A model generated the notes under the pieces. It saw only the letters and a list, made by a program, of their open reading frames with translations, ran no database searches and had not been told where the DNA came from. A stretch of 64,000 bases of DNA from NCBI GenBank assembly GCA_949317995.1, contig OX439044.1, forward strand, positions 17,136,641-17,200,640, given 5' to 3'. This document shows, in pieces, positions 1 to 14,640 of the stretch. The stretch is from Acholoe squamosa (taxonomy: Eukaryota; Annelida; Polychaeta; Phyllodocida; Polynoidae). A program made the position numbers and the translations under genes. Numbering within the stretch: position 1 is the first letter of the stretch; every line of letters begins with the position of its first letter.

Positions 1-149
1 TGCACAAACGACCACAGGGCAAATAATGCTCAAACGAATCTGTCGATATACAATTTAAACACGTGAAACTAAAATCTGATAAGAAAAAGTCAAAATGCAC
101 AAGCAGACGACAATTGAGTGACAGTGTGTTGTGCCATTGTAGTGACCGG

Positions 150-3477
<3,328 letters not shown>

Positions 3478-3549
3478 GGATATCTTAACATATTTATCAT
3501 TAGGACAGTTGGTAATATAGCTGAAATATATGCCTGATGTACAAATAAA

Positions 3550-4530
3550 ATTGTAAAAAGATGTTGTGTAATTGAGAGTTTTTGTATCTAATTTGAGTGT
3601 TATACCGACACGTAATGATGCTTAGCGACCTGATGTAAACTTGGCGCCTGTGCTTATTGTATATGCAATGTTGCATGTATGTTATAAGAAATGATGTGGT
3701 TTTATCCCTAAAAGCCTGTCTAGCGTCAGACACTGCATACACTTGTTTGTTCCTGTTAATATAAACTTATATTGAAATTAAATCTTATAACTGTACATTA
3801 CCTCAATTAAAATTCTTTATACTTATAGAATTACATCCATGTTCCCATGCGAATGCATTTCCGTCAATTTTTTTCCCCTGATGGGTTGATTATTTTAAGT
3901 CGTGTGAGGTGAAAACTGTTAGGGAATGCAATCCTTGAACTGTGATAAGAAAAGACTTTAAACATGTCTTTAAGAGGTGGAGTGTATATATACTATTGAA
4001 AGCATTATGTGATAACAACGCGGGGTGACTTCATAGGCACGAAACGTGTGACTCCAATGAAATTGCAACCGTATCAGTATTATAATTTACTACTATTCTC
4101 AACTGTGTATTATAATGTTATTCTCAAATGTGTATTTATAATGTTATGTTAAATAAATACCTTTAAAATTACTTGATGTTCCTGCAATTTTTGATAAGCA
4201 TTGAATAACACTTATCAAATAGATTACAGGCTATGAGAAAGAATGATATATTTCACCAGATAGTCAGTATAATCATAATGATAGCTGTTAGTCAATAGGT
4301 AGGTACCCTGTGAATGGTAGTCAATAATTAGCATAAGTAGCCTACCGTAAGTGATTCTTATATGTTGATACATGCCCTTTTCCCAGCAAGTAGACAGTAT
4401 ATAATGTCAGAAGATACATTTGTAGTATGAATCAGCAATTTATCAATGATTATTGTTATACATCCTACTGTTCAGCCCGGTGCCTGCAGGTCTACAAGAA
4501 TGCAATATAGCATAAAAATGACAGCCCAAT
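3550..4530. other. AT-rich intergenic stretch, nothing identified
   Basis: Between the polyadenylation signal of the first gene and the hairpin at 4531 I see no coding exon or clear terminal repeat. GCACGAAACGTGTGACTCC near 4037 resembles tails of decayed retroelements but is too short to assign. Confidence 0.4.
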
Positions 4531-4592
4531 GTTTGTATATTGACGAATATTGCATGAGCCGAAGGCGAGTGCAATAACGTCAATATACAAAC
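4531..4592. repeat. Short foldback hairpin
   Basis: Perfect 15-bp arms GTTTGTATATTGACG (4531-4545) and its complement (4578-4592) flank a loop that is itself partly self-complementary (TTGCATGAGCC / GGCGAGTGCAA). It may be a small foldback element. Confidence 0.75.
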
Positions 4593-5417
4593 CCCAGAAT
4601 AAAGCCAGGAGAAGACATTTTGTAAGTGCAAGCGATACGCCCCAGGTCGCTCTGCGAGAAGCCATTGTTATTGTCTGGCTTGTTCGTCCTCTGATCTACA
4701 TACGGGACTCTGACACATTTCGTCGAGCAAGGAGTGGGAATGGCCGGACCGTGACTCGCTTACGATGGAAAAATCATTGGATTCTTCTTTATTTTGAATA
4801 TACTGGACATAATAAGTATGGAGGGATCATCTAGACTATCTAAGGATGTGTACCTTTTAATATCTCGACTTGTCATGGTTGGATTCAATATGAAAAGGGG
4901 GTTGATACACGGACCTATTGCTATCAGGTTAGTAGAGTTCAACCTTTGCTTTGGTTTTCCTCACCGTTCAGTGTGGCTTAATGGCTTAGCCCCTTGCCTA
5001 CCTCCACTGCAGCCGGGGTTCAATACTCCTATGAGTTGGGATGATTTTTCACATTGAAACAATGGAGACTGAATTTGTATGTCTCACCAACATCCAACTT
5101 GACCTCGAAAAAGTATATCCAAAAATACCAAAAAAGCACATGTGTGTATATGCTCTCATAAGGCACTGGTAGAAGAGGGCATAACAGTAAGGGAGGTGCA
5201 GGAATAGTGGTATAATCACTGGTGTCTGTGTATATGATCAGTATTATGGTAAGATACTGGGTAACCTACAGGCATTCACTAGTATATACACCAGTGGATG
5301 TCAGGTTACCCAGTATTTATACCACGATTTGTGGGTTACACAGTGCTTTTTGGTGTCTATTCCCATCCACATATCTGTCGATATTGCACACCCTTTAGGC
5401 TGTAACATCAATTTTGG

Positions 5418-5493
5418 AAGGCGTGCGGTTATCCAGGTAAGGCGTGCGGTTATCCAGGTAAGGTGTGCAGTTATCCAGGATAACCGCACGCCT
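5418..5493. repeat. 22-bp tandem repeat closing into a hairpin
   Basis: The unit GGCGTGCGGTTATCCAGGTAA occurs three times in direct order (the third copy slightly changed) and is followed at once by an inverted copy, GGATAACCGCACGCC. The result is a tandem array with a hairpin at its right end. Confidence 0.85.
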
Positions 5494-5544
5494 CTCATGT
5501 CCTTCCATGTCATATGTTACATGTTAAAACCCATGATAGGCTTG

Positions 5545-5625
5545 ACCAGGGCAGGGCTCGAACCTGCAGCCTTAGATCCCTAGTCCAACCCCCTATGCAG
5601 TGCGCCACAGCGACTGACGAGATAT
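5545..5625 (-). repeat. tRNA-derived SINE head
   Basis: Read on the minus strand it contains a perfect pol III box B, GGTTCGAGCCC, at a tRNA-like distance from a weaker box A (GGCGCACTGCATAGGGGG). There is no intact cloverleaf, so it is a SINE head or decayed tRNA-like sequence rather than a functional tRNA. Confidence 0.6.
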
Positions 5626-5659
5626 GCTCGGTTAGAACCAGGTCTTGCTATGATACAAA

Positions 5660-6075
5660 GCCGTGTGCGCTGTCGCTGTCCGCTGCCGGGCGAGGAGGTG
5701 TATTATACACAAACATAACAGCGAGACGCAGTGAACGGAGAAGGCGCGGTGGTCTAGCGGTTAGCACGTTGCGCTCAGCCGTCAGAGGTACATGGTTCGC
5801 GCCCCAGTCTGGGCGCATCTTTTTTCGCTGTGTGCGCTGCCGCTGTCCGCTGCCGGGCGAGGAGGTGTATTATACACAAACATAACCGCGAGAAGCATCT
5901 TTTTTCGGCGTGTGCGCTACCGCTGTCCGCTGCCGGGCGAGGAGGTGTATTATACACAAACATAACAGCGAGAAGCATTGAAATCTTAAGCCGTGTGCCG
6001 CTGCCTGTCCGAGCCGAGACGGCCGCTCTCGCTGTCCGCTGCCGGGGAAGGAGGTGTATGTACCTGTGTACACAC
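5660..6075 (+). repeat. SINE-like tandem cluster with tRNA-like head
   Basis: A unit of about 75 bp containing CGCTGTCCGCTGCCGGGCGA and GGAGGTGTATTATACACAAA recurs about four times (near 5663, 5830, 5908 and 5990, the last diverged). Between the first and second copies, at 5735-5816, sits a tRNA-like segment with box A-like TGGTCTAGCGGTTAG and box B-like GGTTCGCGCCCC. It reads best as a tRNA-derived SINE whose body has been tandemly amplified. Open frames in both directions here follow the repeat period and are not genes. Confidence 0.7.
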
Positions 6076-6181
6076 ACTATGGCTGGCTTTGATCGAGTCC
6101 CGGGGAGGGGGAATAATTTTTGTTTTCAACTTGAATTTATTGGTATAATATTGATTATTTATTGGTTTTGTGGTATAAAAT

Positions 6182-6301
6182 AAGTAGTCAATGGATAACT
6201 CATGACTTGTGGGGGTTATCGACGATAATAACTCGGCCTACGGCCTCGTGTTATTATCCGTCGATAACCCCCACGCGTCATGAGTTATCCATTGGTTACT
6301 T
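6182..6301. mobile_element. Palindromic foldback element, ~50-bp arms
   Basis: Arms 6182-6231 and 6250-6301 are nearly perfect reverse complements (left arm includes GGGGGTTATCGACGATAATA) around a ~17-bp loop that is itself palindromic (GGCCTACGGCC). No coding is present. Confidence 0.85.
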
Positions 6302-8460
6302 GTTCAATGTTACCATTGCAGTCTTTGTGAAGACATTCCACAAGACACTGGCTATAGCCGGCAAAGACTGTTTGACCAGCAGAACCCAGTTGACTGCTGG
6401 TTCAAATGTTTCACTGTGATATCCAAACCTTGAGCTAGATGCCAGTTTCTATGGCGTTCAAATAGGATCTCTCAAGGTTTTTTACAGTGGAAAGCAAAAG
6501 GCAGTAACAATAAGGTTATCATTTTTTTTGGTCCTGGAAGAAAACCGAACCAGGCCTGCAGAATTGAAGCTCTAGATCGGCTATGGCAACTGAGTGCAAA
6601 AGATGGCGGAGTTTGAGCGTTGATTCAGTGCTCCGTTAAAAATCTGTAGGACCAAATGTTCTGCAAGGTGATTTTTTTCAAAAGGACTGCTATATATAGT
6701 TTTGAGTATGTATGCAGACAATAGTGAATGTCAGCAGCTTACCCAGTATATGATTTCCATAACATCGGCAGATTAACCAGTGTTACCATAGTAATGAGTG
6801 TACAGACACAAGTGAATGTCAGATTACCCACAATATTGAGCAATATCCTCCCTCCTGCCACACCATTTATCGACACTTACTGGTCTGGCCCATATTTGCA
6901 GTGGGTGGCTGTTTTAATAATCGATACAGGAACAGAAGAAATCCTAAAGTACGACCGTGCTTCCACAGCACCCGGATGCGGAAGCATTTGGGACCACTAG
7001 GCATCGAGAGCTTTAGCGGGTTTCGGTGAAATCCTAAAGGAAACAGTACAATGCCTAGGTTAAAAGTAAACCATTCTAAAAATAACAAACAAATGACATT
7101 ACAAGAAACCACTTTTTATTGGTAAAGCTTTTATTACATTTTGCAATAGTCGTATATACCGAGATTCTTGGCAGGGCTGCTTTACTCGTTATGTGTCATC
7201 ATTATCCTAACATTCCAATTCACCTGCGGTGTACAATCGTTAAATATTTAAATAGCTTCTAACTGTGCATCCCTGACATATCCAATACACTGTGTCTTGG
7301 ATAATCAATGTACATTTCACTGGAATAACTTATAAAACTACATGGAGGAAATAGACATACAGAGTTCTTGATATCCTTACCTGGAATAACACTATTTGGA
7401 TACATTTTATCTTCTCAATACAAAGCTTTGATACTTACAAAGAAGTTTTTACAAATGAATCAACTGCTCTAGGAAAAAAGCAATTTCCTCTTTCCATCAC
7501 TTTCCAAGGATTGTATATAATGGGATGCAACCCGTATACGTGTATCCAAAGAGTGTGTAGTGAGCGACATAATGGATGTGCTTTAATACTTCAATATTCT
7601 CAAAGGTACAGTAAACCCACCATGGTCTAAGTCAGTAGCAGACCTACGATTTGGAAAAGGAGAGGGCGTAGCACCACCAAAAGAGGCGTCAATCTCCTCT
7701 TTTTTGAGCAAATTTTGGGGTCCAAGAAAACTATTAAGTAGAGACAAAAAGGAAGGGACACACATCCCTGTCTAAATCAGTCACTCCTCCGGTGTAGTCA
7801 GAGAGCCTGTCATTCAGTCACAATTGGTGATCGAATGTCAGCATATCTATAAGCTACCGCTGTAGTACATGTACCTCACGCATATATAAGCGAATCAGCT
7901 GCTTGTAGGAAATGCCCAAAGTCAGGGTGCAACTTACAGGCAGGGGTATTTATGATATAGATCAGTACTAATACCTCAAAAATCAACCTTCAGATGCCTC
8001 TTTTAGGTTTTTCAACTCAGACTGTGTCTTAAATGCGGGATGCGCCTTATATGCAAGGTATAATGGTACCTATCTTCCCACAGTGGGTTTACTGTGCCTA
8101 ATCAGTTATAGAAATGACAGCCTTTATTCAGGAGTGCATAGCTGTATCCATAAACCTTGTATTATAGTCTAGACATCACATTGGAAATATGTATGTGCAT
8201 GTACAAACGTACCATGCGTATATAACTCATAATTGCCGTAATGTGGCCCGAGAGAAATCGAGACGTTTCGTCATATAGTTACAACTATCTCTGTCGTTGT
8301 GTAACAAACTTATAAATCTATGTAACACTTGGAATCTGCAATTTATAACCATCAACACCGATTTAAATCGACAAAGCCTTAAAATTTGTTTCCTTTCACA
8401 CGTCACTCACAACAAATAAAACCATAGTGTTGTAGATTTTAATACAATAGTAGAGAATAG
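6302..8460. other. Non-coding stretch without clear structure
   Basis: No exon with convincing borders was found. Between 8020 and 8080 there is a decayed trace related to the TACCGTAATC family (GCGGGATGCGCCTTATATGC). Confidence 0.4.
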
Positions 8461-8471
8461 TCCTGTGAGAC

Positions 8472-8511
8472 ATGGCGCGGCGACTTGTAATCTTGTGTCT
8501 AGTTTTAGTTG
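8472..8511 (+). CDS. Candidate signal-peptide first exon
   Basis: An ATG with purine at -3 and G at +4 opens MARRLVILCLVLV, a classic signal peptide with a short Arg-rich n-region and a Leu/Val core. It is followed by a GT donor (G|GTGAGA) at 8512, leaving phase 1. No neighbouring exon on the plus strand is certain. The open terminal exon at 24025 begins in the matching phase, but the intron would be about 15.5 kb. The segment is short, so chance is a real alternative. Confidence 0.3.
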
Positions 8512-9774
8512 GTGAGACAGATAGGGCATACTATCATCTGGGCTTTTGGTAGTATATATAGCACCAATTCAACCTGAACTACCCACTGCAGCTAAGTACT
8601 AATAGTCTGTAGACTGTCCATTCTGCATGCACCTCACTCAGCTGCCACAGGGACCTGTCTTATTCAATGTTCAATGCCATAGTCAACAGGTGTGTCATTA
8701 TGAGTGTACACTGTCTCAGATTGCCAGGAGCCTGCTCTGCCTCCCCCCCCCACACACACCCAACTGCCAATCACTTGTAATAGTCTGTACCTGTCATGGG
8801 CCAGTGGTCAGCAAACCGGCCAGATCACTCCACCTCTCTGTAGGGGGGGGGGGAGCACAGTGTAAGTACCTTGGTGTACATACATGTTTTCAGTGTTCCA
8901 CAAAATCGTTTATATAATGAAAGGAGTAATCAAATTAATCTTTCATCACCAATAGTAGATACATATTCTGAGATAGCATTATTTCAATGTAAACTAAAAA
9001 TTTTACACAGAAAAGAATGTAGCAGTTCCACAAGGTGGCCTTACATTTCAACCTCCTCTGATTTACAAAAATGCACATATGGCAACACACTTTAGCACTG
9101 ATTTCTCCATAGAGATCTTTGACAGTGAATACTTTGTTCAAATACAGAAAATATGATCCAATTGTACCATAACCCACTGAGATAAAACTTGTACTACATA
9201 TATATAGTAGTTTCAAAACGAACAATTCTAAAACAAAGGCTACAGGGATGCATTTCTGAATCTTAAAATGCTCTAATGCTAATCTGCCATAGGGCTCTAA
9301 ATGATGAAATGTCTTATTTGCGAATAAAATCAAAAGTATGAGATATATTCTGAAAATTCCTTCACTGATAAGTAAAGTACACACACTGTTGTTATTACAT
9401 TAGAATAGTGAGCAGGAATAGTCCATAGCAGAGGAGCCACAAACAAAAATAGATTGCAAGGCCTCCCTATCCCTTACACCGTGGCGACTGTGAACCATAC
9501 ACTAGTCTACTCATCTCACGAGTAGTACTCACTAGTCGCCGCGCTAATAAGAATCATCAGTGTGATTTAAATGGATCAATATCAAACGAACAATAATAGA
9601 TAGTAACGCAAACATTCAAACACACAAATATATACCTTAAAATGTCATCCATGTAGTTATTTAATAAGAAACGCACAAAAACTGCCTGAAAACGTGATAA
9701 TTGCACTAGCTAGTGCCAAAATCGGATTTAGGACAAGACTTTTATGCGAGTCATGGTAAATGGCCTAAACCCAG

Positions 9775-10109
9775 AGGTGCCAAGTTGCCCTTCCCAAAAT
9801 TAGTAATTTTGAGGTTAAAAAAATCGTCATTTGGGGTCGAAATTCGTCATTCTCTGTACCATAAATCGAAATTCATCTTTTAACAATAGAAATCTACTTT
9901 TCATGCACAAAATACATATTGTTAAACATATTTAGATTACATATACAAGTAGTCATTCCAACTACTCTTCTAAGACCTTTCAACTGGTTATAACACTCTT
10001 TTTGACACAAATCATAGCTGGAGTACCCAAAAATCGTAATTTTGCCACCTAAAATCGTAATGGGGGGTGAAAAATCATAATTACGAAAAATTCGTAACGC
10101 ATGGCACCT
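9775..10109. mobile_element. TIR element, AGGTGCCA ends
   Basis: AGGTGCCA at the left and TGGCACCT at the right bound 335 bp with further inverted similarity inside (AAAATTAGTAATTTTGAGG against AAAAATCGTAATTTTGCC). It is non-coding and AT-rich, a MITE-like element. Confidence 0.7.
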
Positions 10110-10309
10110 TTGTAAACCGGTTCAACATTAGGATTTATTCATTTATTTAAACTTAGTCAGGAAATGGCTTATAAAGAGACAGTTGTCATCCATAACACAA
10201 TACCACCCTAAAATAGAGAAACACAGGGCGGATAACCTCTGATCATTCTCCAATAACAAGCAATAGTTTCAAAGAACCCTCCTGAACAATTCAGACTACT
10301 GTAGTGGCC

Positions 10310-10450
10310 AGAGACGCCACTCACTTGCCGACAAAAACCAGGAAAACTGGACTTTGGACACATTTACCCAGGAATTTAACATAATTTAATACAGAAATCT
10401 TGGAATCAAAACCAGGAATTCCAGGTAAACACGGAATAGTGGCATGCTCT
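10310..10450. mobile_element. Small TIR element, AGAGAYGCCACT ends
   Basis: Ends AGAGACGCCACT and AGTGGCATGCTCT are imperfect inverted repeats. The interior (CAGGAAAACTGGACTTTG, GGAATTTAACATAATT) recurs at 23518-23640, proving a dispersed family; a shorter trace lies near 29692. Confidence 0.7.
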
Positions 10451-10705
10451 GAGTGGCTCCTTTTAGTGCATCTACTCATATAAATTTGTGCAGTTATAAA
10501 GATTTATGGAATTTTGAATTTTAAGAACCCATTCTACCCTGCGCTGATTTTACAACCTGCGCTAAAATGGAAATGGGCTACTATGGTACTCCATTTTCGA
10601 TTCACCTTATGAACGCACTGGTTGGGGGACCCAATAAACATTTTTTATAGGGGGCCTTCCAATTATTTGGGGAGGGGGAAGGGGCTTTTATATGTAAGAG
10701 AAGAG

Positions 10706-10823
10706 TGAGTGAGTGAGTAATAGAGGTTTAACGCCATTTCGACAGCTAAGGTCATATTCATGGCGAGAACTACATTACACAATTTCACAGAGGAATGTGT
10801 CAGTGCCCGCACATATGTGCACC
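10706..10823 (-). mobile_element. SINE-like retroposon with (ACTC)n tail, truncated copy
   Basis: It is flanked by the 11-bp direct repeat TAAGAGAAGAG at 10695-10705 and 10824-10834, as expected for target-site duplication. On the minus strand the element ends in ...ATTACTCACTCACTCA. Its body (GGTCATATTCATGGCGAGAA on plus) matches the copies at 15811 and 46001 but lacks their 5' part, consistent with 5' truncation. Confidence 0.8.
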
Positions 10824-11186
10824 TAAGAGAAGAGAGAGGATGGAGTTTTAACGTGTGTCCCTATCCCTGACTGTGGGTCACTCCTTTACTATTACATCTC
10901 AGTATTTTATGCACTGGCTAGGGCTACAGAAATTAAAAGTAAGAACAGGGAGGGATCTGACATATCATGCCAACCCAACCCCTGACGAATTTCCATGTCA
11001 AATACAGACTGCACACATAATGTCTCACAATCATACACTGATATACAAATATAGGTCATAATTACAAATCATAATATACAAATAAATAATACACAAATAT
11101 AATCATGATATAGTTCTGTAACATATTGCAGCTCAACCATAAGACAAGTATAGATTACCTCAAAGGATGTATGATATCATAAGGAT

Positions 11187-11452
11187 TACCGTAATCTCCC
11201 GCGTATAAGGCACACCAAGAGTTTTGGAAAATTCTCAAAAAAAAAAAGAAAAATTCATAACTTTGGTTCTACTGAATGAATTTTCAAAATTCAAAGACCT
11301 ATGTGTAACTTAGGCCCCACGCGCCCCCCCCCCTGGGCCCCCATATACCCTATTATAGCTAAGGGGGCATGTAACATATCAAAAGAAAGGTCTTGGGTGC
11401 AATGAGAACTACACCTGTATAAGACGCGCCTTATACGCGGGAGATTACGGTA
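11187..11452. mobile_element. TACCGTAATC foldback, subfamily A
   Basis: Terminal inverted repeats begin TACCGTAATCTCCCGCGTAT and end with the complement. The interior carries the subfamily A core (GTTTTGGAAAATTCTC, CTTTGGTTCTACTGAATGAA, CATATCAAAAGAAAGGTCTT). Terminal TA on each side suits insertion at TA. Confidence 0.9.
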
Positions 11453-12487
11453 GATACCTGTATACTTTCTATATCTTTCATCTGATAGGTAATCCAGACA
11501 TGAAATCATCCAGTTCCTGTAAGATCGGCTGATACGTAAAAACAGCATGGTCATAAAAAGCTAGAAATCAAGGGTTTTATTTCCCAAACATGTAAAAGAA
11601 ATCCAGGAGCTTCAATTTAGAAATTCCAAGATGAAAAAAAAAACACATCAACACGAAATACTGAAAAAAAAGAAAAAGAAAAAAAAGAGAAAAAAAGAAG
11701 AAAAAGGTGGCATATCTGAAATACCTTGAGATTCAATAACTCTGAATGGACACAGTGATAAGTACATATACCATACTGCGGGTTTATAACTTAGCCTTTT
11801 AGGGTCATACTAACACTACCGGTATGGTAGCTTTCCATGCAACTTTGAAGACTGAGCCCTTAAAACTGATTGATCTTCACCTGGGGGGTTGGCAGTAGGC
11901 CTACATGCATGTCAGACTATTAAGAGAAAATGAAAATGAATGTGATTGGTCTATATCAAAATAGAGGTTTGAGCCGACAAACAATGCAATTTGATCAGGA
12001 GCAAAGTGTCTCAAATCTCAAGGCAAATTCACCTGTACACTACCGGTACTAAGCATCTGAAACTTATCTGAGCTTTGGCATTTGCTTATAATTTCAATTC
12101 TGGAGAGTAGAGTGGTGAATATCCAGTAATATACATGTTAGAAAACACTAACATTCACTAGCATAAGATGAGGTTAAGACTCGAACAAAATCAGCCAACG
12201 TCTGCTGACGCAATGCCAGACTAAGCTGTCAATAATTACCATTTTTTTTTGGCACAAGATTTATAAACTATTATTTTGTATCATTTTATTATAGCTTCAA
12301 AAATATTATCTCTATCAAAAGTATTGAGTGCAGCCAAATTTTTATTTTGCAAGGTTCGCAGGTTTATATTGTTGCTGTGTATAATTTTCTCTCCATGGTA
12401 TTGTGTAGAATTAACGTTAGACATACCCACCATTGCATTTATTTGTAAATGCATCCATATTACACATTTATGAATATTAGCAATTAA

Positions 12488-12772
12488 GGCCACACCAAAA
12501 AAAAAATAACTTGGTCTACGGATTTCAGTTTTAAAAAAAATAGTGCGAGCAAATTTTTTTTTTTTTTTTTAAAGAACTTTTTGGCGTCAAATAGATTCCT
12601 TGCTGGGAAATTGAGGCGAGTGAACAAATTTTATTTTTTCAAAAGTTCTGCCAAACATCACAAAGAGAAAACTTGTAGAAACTGAAGCGAGCGAAATCCG
12701 TAGACAAGAAATTTGTATTTCTGAAAATATGGAGAGAGCGATCTGTAGACCAACTTATTTTTTGGTGTGGCC
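12488..12772. mobile_element. TIR element, GGCCACACCAAAAAA ends
   Basis: GGCCACACCAAAAAA at the left and TTTTTTGGTGTGGCC at the right bound 285 bp. Subterminal inverted similarity (GGTCTACGGATTTC / GAAATCCGTAGAC) continues inward. A second copy lies at 35411-35710. Confidence 0.85.
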
Positions 12773-14640
12773 TAATATAACCGTGGAAAACTTTATTGTA
12801 TAACTAACTTAGATGAGCCAGCTCATTCTGGTCTCTTTAAAAATGACTACATATTTCATCAATTCTTGTAAATACCATTTCACCTGTATATACACAAACT
12901 CTCTAGACTGCTTTATTTTTGCAGCGAAATCCCTGACTAGTCCAACCTGGTAGGTCTGGACATATTGTTACTGAAAATCATGGCAATAAACGTGTTATGA
13001 GTAATATAAAAAAAAAAGAAAAAAAAAAGCCTATTTTGAATTACCTATCAATTTATGATACTTAGATCTAGTTCTCCTTTCTTTCACACAATGCTTCACA
13101 GAGATGTCATTCTAAAAAGGAGTAAATAGCAGAACAATCGTATTTTGTAATTTAGAAAATGTAAATTGTATACGTCATACATAAATATCCGACCATCTCT
13201 GATTTTATATGCATTATAAAAATCAAAGCAATATATACACAAAATGTATTTTTGCTCTACCCATACATATGGCGTCCCTTCCCATCAAATTATCTACATC
13301 ATTTTATTTCCTTTTTGGTTTCTAGCATAAAAAAAAGGAGAAAAAATCCGATTTACCGTAAATCCCACATACAAGCCACTGTCTCAAGCAAAGGGGGGGG
13401 GGAGGGAGGTTTGGGGTTCCTCTAAATGAGGTAGCTATACTACCGTATTCACAACATTTTATTGTAGGAGTAGGGGTAAGATGTGACCCTAAAGAACTCA
13501 GAGCTACTAAACAGTTGGTGGTCAGTCGGGAGTAGTTTTGAGAAGATCAGAGACAAGAGATAAGATAAGGGTCCAATTGAGGCCTTCTACTCCTTGCCCC
13601 TGGTTTACAAATCTCTCAGTTCTTTTCTGAAAGAGGTAATTTCTATTACTAAATAGGCTGATTTTATTTCTATATTTCATTAAGTCATTACCTGATGTGT
13701 TTTAGATTTTCTGTAAATTTTTCTTATGACTTATCAATGATTTTGTGACTTTGGATAATAGAAAATGGGAGAGAATTTTCTCAGAGGTTTAGAGCCCCAC
13801 TGCCTCTGCCTACATCACCCTCCCGGCTGGGGAGGTTTCAGATACGACTGACCTAGGCCTGTAAAGTATCATCACCATTGAATTAAAGTATGCGTGAAAT
13901 GAAGTATGTATAAAGTGTAATAATTTCTTCTGAAAAGCTCTTTTTCTATGAAATTTCCATAAATCCTTGCTATGTTTTCACTTTAGGAGGTGAAGTGTGA
14001 ATGGAATTATGTGTGAAATTTTGCATATCAGCACCAAAAAAAAAAAAATCCTCGCTGCATGTTTGCCGAGAACAGCCATTTGATCCTAGAGTGTTGCAAA
14101 CTTAACAGAAAATAAACCATTTTAATTGTCAAAGATCACATCAAATATCTAACATTTCTCCATTTTTCCTAAAAATAAAAGTATAAATAAGGCATCTCAT
14201 CAAATTATAAAATCAAGTACGAAAAAAAAATGCAAAATTGCTTAAATAAATTATTGTGGAAACTTTACTTCTGTCGTTGGACCTTGGTTTGTGGTAGCAC
14301 CCCCAATACCATTTAATAAAGTATATACTAGTACTTTGTCATGGTTTGACTAAAGTATAAAGTGGAAACACTGCTTTCAAAACTTCAGGTGGAAGCCTAT
14401 AGCATTTGTCAAAATGGGCGGGCGGGGGGGGGGGAGGGGTGCGGCTTTAGCACAGGGGTTTTACGGCAATCGATTTTCCAGAAATGATCATTTGTATAGA
14501 CTGTAATTATGAGGGGAAATGTATTATGGCCTGTATATTAGACAAAATAGAAAAATGGGTGACTTAAGGGCTGGGAGAAGGCGACCCCTCCAGAGTAAAA
14601 CCACTTCTATACACACCACTAGCTCCAACCATTGTTAGGG
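12773..14640. other. 3' flank of the zinc transporter gene
   Basis: This holds the presumed 3' UTR and downstream DNA of the minus-strand gene. TTTATT (AATAAA on the minus strand) occurs several times, for example near 13663, and I cannot choose between them. Near 13355 (TACCGTAAATCCCACATACAAG) and 14440 are decayed ends related to the palindromic families. Confidence 0.35.

Noticed and set aside
5545..5816. Functional tRNA genes
   Set aside because: Box A/B-like sequences are present but no complete cloverleaf or clean 3' end; they belong to SINE repeats.
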